DNA of 64,000 nt, taken from Ianthella basta (Eukaryota > Porifera > Demospongiae > Verongiida > Ianthellidae). Location: positions 2,174,545 through 2,238,544 of the forward strand of contig OZ025888.1 in assembly GCA_964019415.1 (NCBI GenBank). The letters are read 5' to 3'. The notes beneath the pieces were generated by a model. That model saw only the letters and a list, made by a program, of their open reading frames with translations. It made no database searches and was not told the DNA's origin. Both the position numbers and the translations under genes were made by a program. This document shows, one piece after another, positions 61,671-64,000 of this stretch; the stretch's first letter is position 1; each line of letters starts with the position of its first letter.

Positions 61671-64000
61671 ACCACTTGGGTGAGTCACGGGAGTTACCCT
61701 ACTGAGCCCAGAGGGTGGCTGTACTTAGGCGAGCCACCCCTCACCCAAGCCTGTATTCCTGAGATGAGCTTAGCTTTGCGCAGCCAATCTACGGCCTACA
61801 TCCCTCCTCGGGAACTGCCCAGTGAAAGGAACTTAGACAGCCACTTTTCCCTATCCTTCAGAATCACATGGTTGGGATCCACCATATTTCCTGCAGACCC
61901 CCACCATGTCATCGGTACTAAACACCAGTACACCCGGCGTAGTTCTCACACCATTGCAGGGCACCAAGTGTACGGGTGTTGACTGCCTAAGCCCTACCAT
62001 GCAGCTGGCCGCAAGTGCTGATGAGCGTATCTCAGACTCCACTTGGAGCTGCCATAGCCATTACCCTGATACTGACGCCGTAGCCTGAGTCCAGGGGGCA
62101 CTCCCACTGTCGTGCCTGTTGGTGCATGCCAGAAGAATGCTGACGCTCCAGAAATAGCCTCGTGCTCCATGAGACAGCCTTTTCGCCTATGTGGCTGAAC
62201 CAGATCTGCTAGGTTGCCTGCTGGGCCTGCATGCTGCATGACCCGAATGACTTCGGGTGCTTGAGGAGTAGCCTTGCCCTCCGAGAGACGGCTTATTCAT
62301 CTATGTGGCTGAGCTCGGTTGGCTTGGTTGCCCTTTGCACATGTGAATGACAGTGTGGACGGTTCCCTGTGCGGTACGAGACTATTGGTAGCGGCTGATA
62401 GGTTTCCGTTGTGTAAACATGATATTACCATGCTGATGCGGTTCGGACTAGTCTGTTTACCGGGAAACTTGAAAACGGACGCGTGCCCGCATGTCTGCAG
62501 GCCCCAGAAGAGTGGACAGTGCGATCCCACGAGCATTATAGAAACCAAGCCGGCACAGTTTCTAATTCTCGGCAACGTAGATGCAGTTTAGCCCGCATCC
62601 ACAATGATTCATTGTTGTCTGCCTCTTCCATTTACCCGAAAAACGCCGGACATGTTTCTGAGAATAGAACTTTTCATGCTCTGCAACCAAGTGTGGAAAA
62701 GTTCAAAATGCAGTGATACGGACGGAAGACCAAGATGATCAAAAGAGAAATCTGCTCCATACGAAAATGGTGGCCTCCACGAGTAAGAACAAAGACCAAC
62801 TGCTCCTGTAGTTCCTATCGCCGCTTGCCTAGCGTTCCCCCATAGTTCCATCCCCCGTGGGCTGGACGAAGGTCTGCACCTTCCCCTTTGCCATATCGGC
62901 CTAGTGTTATTCGCGCCCCTTATCCCTCACACTCACGCCTTTCCTTTGCCTTCTGCTTGTTCCTCAGCAACAAGTGATCCTCCTCCGTCGCTGCACCGCT
63001 TTGGTTACACCATACTAAGGCCTCACCCGGGTTTGTCACTTGGGTGACACGGTAGTAGCCCATTGGCTTGTGTGGAGTTGTTGCCGCGTAAACACTATGA
63101 ATGGGAAGCAAATTGTCAGACTAAAGGTGGTCGCTGAGCCAAGTCGTCTTCACTCAAATCGGCTGCGCTTACTGTGAGGCCGCCATTTCACCTATGCAGC
63201 AGAAACGGGTCAGACCAGTTACTCTGGTTGGGACCTGTTAGCATCTGACCGATTTGCCATGTGAATGTGGTACATGCTGGCGTACGTAGCCGATTGAGAC
63301 CTGGTCGTGGCCATCAGCAAACGAACGTACTCAGAGTCACAGGGCGTCAGGATGCCACCCATGTTTGATTATGCTATAGTCCAGTGACTATGTCCTGACC
63401 GGCTGGGGCTTGCCGCAACGGCCCTTTGACTCCCGAGTCATCCTCGTGACGTGTACCAACTCCAGAAGGGGCTCCTCCGACAAGGTAGTCCCCCTGGCGG
63501 CACACGGCCCACCCGTGGGGCAGAACCTAGCCCACGTACACGCCCGAACCGGTCGGCCCTCATGGCCTCCATCAAGGCTGGTGCAGCTGGCTGCCGTAGC
63601 CTGAGACGTCCACCCCCTCCCATGAGGTTCGTGACTGCTGCCGCAGCCACCGTGGGGTTGTCAGGGATCTGCGGGACCCCATGCATGTGGATGTGGAGGG
63701 CATTATGCCCAAACCAGTACACACAGTCCATAACAACCTCAATAGTTAACACGATCTTCCTCCCATCCCATCTGCCGAGATATGTCCATCCCCAGTGCAG
63801 GTAACATGCCCTGCCAACCGGTAAGGTTTTACTGGGAGTCGCCCGTAGGCGTCCCTGAGCATCTCAGGGGCTACTTGCCCCTGCTACCCCCGCGTGGATC
63901 GGCCACATTAGGTAAGAAACCTCCCGTGTATGCCACTGGCTGGCCACGGTGCATGTGCAACCCCGATGCTCACCATAGACCACTGCAGCGGGCGTCCATT
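61671..64000. other. GC-rich region without a recognised gene
   Basis: Base composition shifts to GC-rich here. A diverged direct repeat lies at about 62156-62226 and 62270-62335 (agccttttcgcctatgtggctga / ggcttattcatctatgtggctga). ORFs are short and resemble nothing I know. It could be regulatory, an unrecognised repeat, or exons I cannot delimit. Confidence 0.4.

Noticed and set aside
63438-63804. Overlapping Pro/Arg/Gly-rich ORFs of 104 and 117 codons
   Set aside because: They overlap on opposite strands in GC-rich DNA, where long open frames arise by chance; no domain seen.

Overview
The window looks like nuclear DNA of an early-branching animal, most likely a demosponge. Introns are GT-AG and mostly short. 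(CA)n microsatellites, MITE-like hairpins and old LINEs are dense. Almost all host coding sequence is on the minus strand and belongs to one family of very large adhesion-type GPCRs (aGPCRs) in head-to-tail array. The sponge assignment is an inference from gene content, not from a marker gene.

Main gene (59044 down to 7844, minus). By hand I placed 52 exons from a signal-peptide exon to a stop codon. Every intron phase matches, and the exons sum to 11,133 nt (3,710 codons plus stop). Domain order is: signal peptide, N-terminal module, three IPT/TIG-like domains, PA14, two FN3-like domains, Ig, Ig, Ig, Ig, EGF, Ig, a short domain with a basic site, HRM, GAIN, GPS, a linker exon, then Ig, Ig, Ig, EGF, Ig, short domain, HRM, GAIN and GPS again, and finally 7TM plus a cytoplasmic tail. 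The second block is a tandem copy of the first. Exon E35 (20323-20386) looks like the crossover scar: it begins like the TM1 exon and ends like the E21 Ig exon, including its donor site. The result is a predicted receptor with two complete GAIN-GPS modules and one 7TM.

Downstream (4.8-2.6 kb) is a second 7TM-plus-tail exon set without its own GPS. Next to it (1885-1180) lie the first two exons of another paralogue, which runs off the left edge.

Introns carry the mobile elements: a LINE fragment (about 4.8-5.7 kb), a partial pogo-like end with a plus-strand spliced gene fragment (17-18.6 kb), an R2-like LINE (25.4-27.4 kb), an APE-type LINE (28.2-34.4 kb) with another retroelement nested inside it (28.6-32.0 kb), a 752-codon open RT/endonuclease ORF (35.3-37.7 kb), a PHD-finger LINE (44.1-45.4 kb), a fold-back element with telomere-like repeats next to an RT fragment (50.7-53.0 kb), and a Penelope-like element with inverted terminal repeats that each contain a hammerhead ribozyme (55.8-56.9 kb).

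The right end (59-64 kb) is GC-richer, has CRE, E-box and GC-box-like motifs and one plausible plus-strand exon, and no gene I can name. There are no prokaryotic features, CRISPR arrays, rRNA or tRNA genes that I can recognise.
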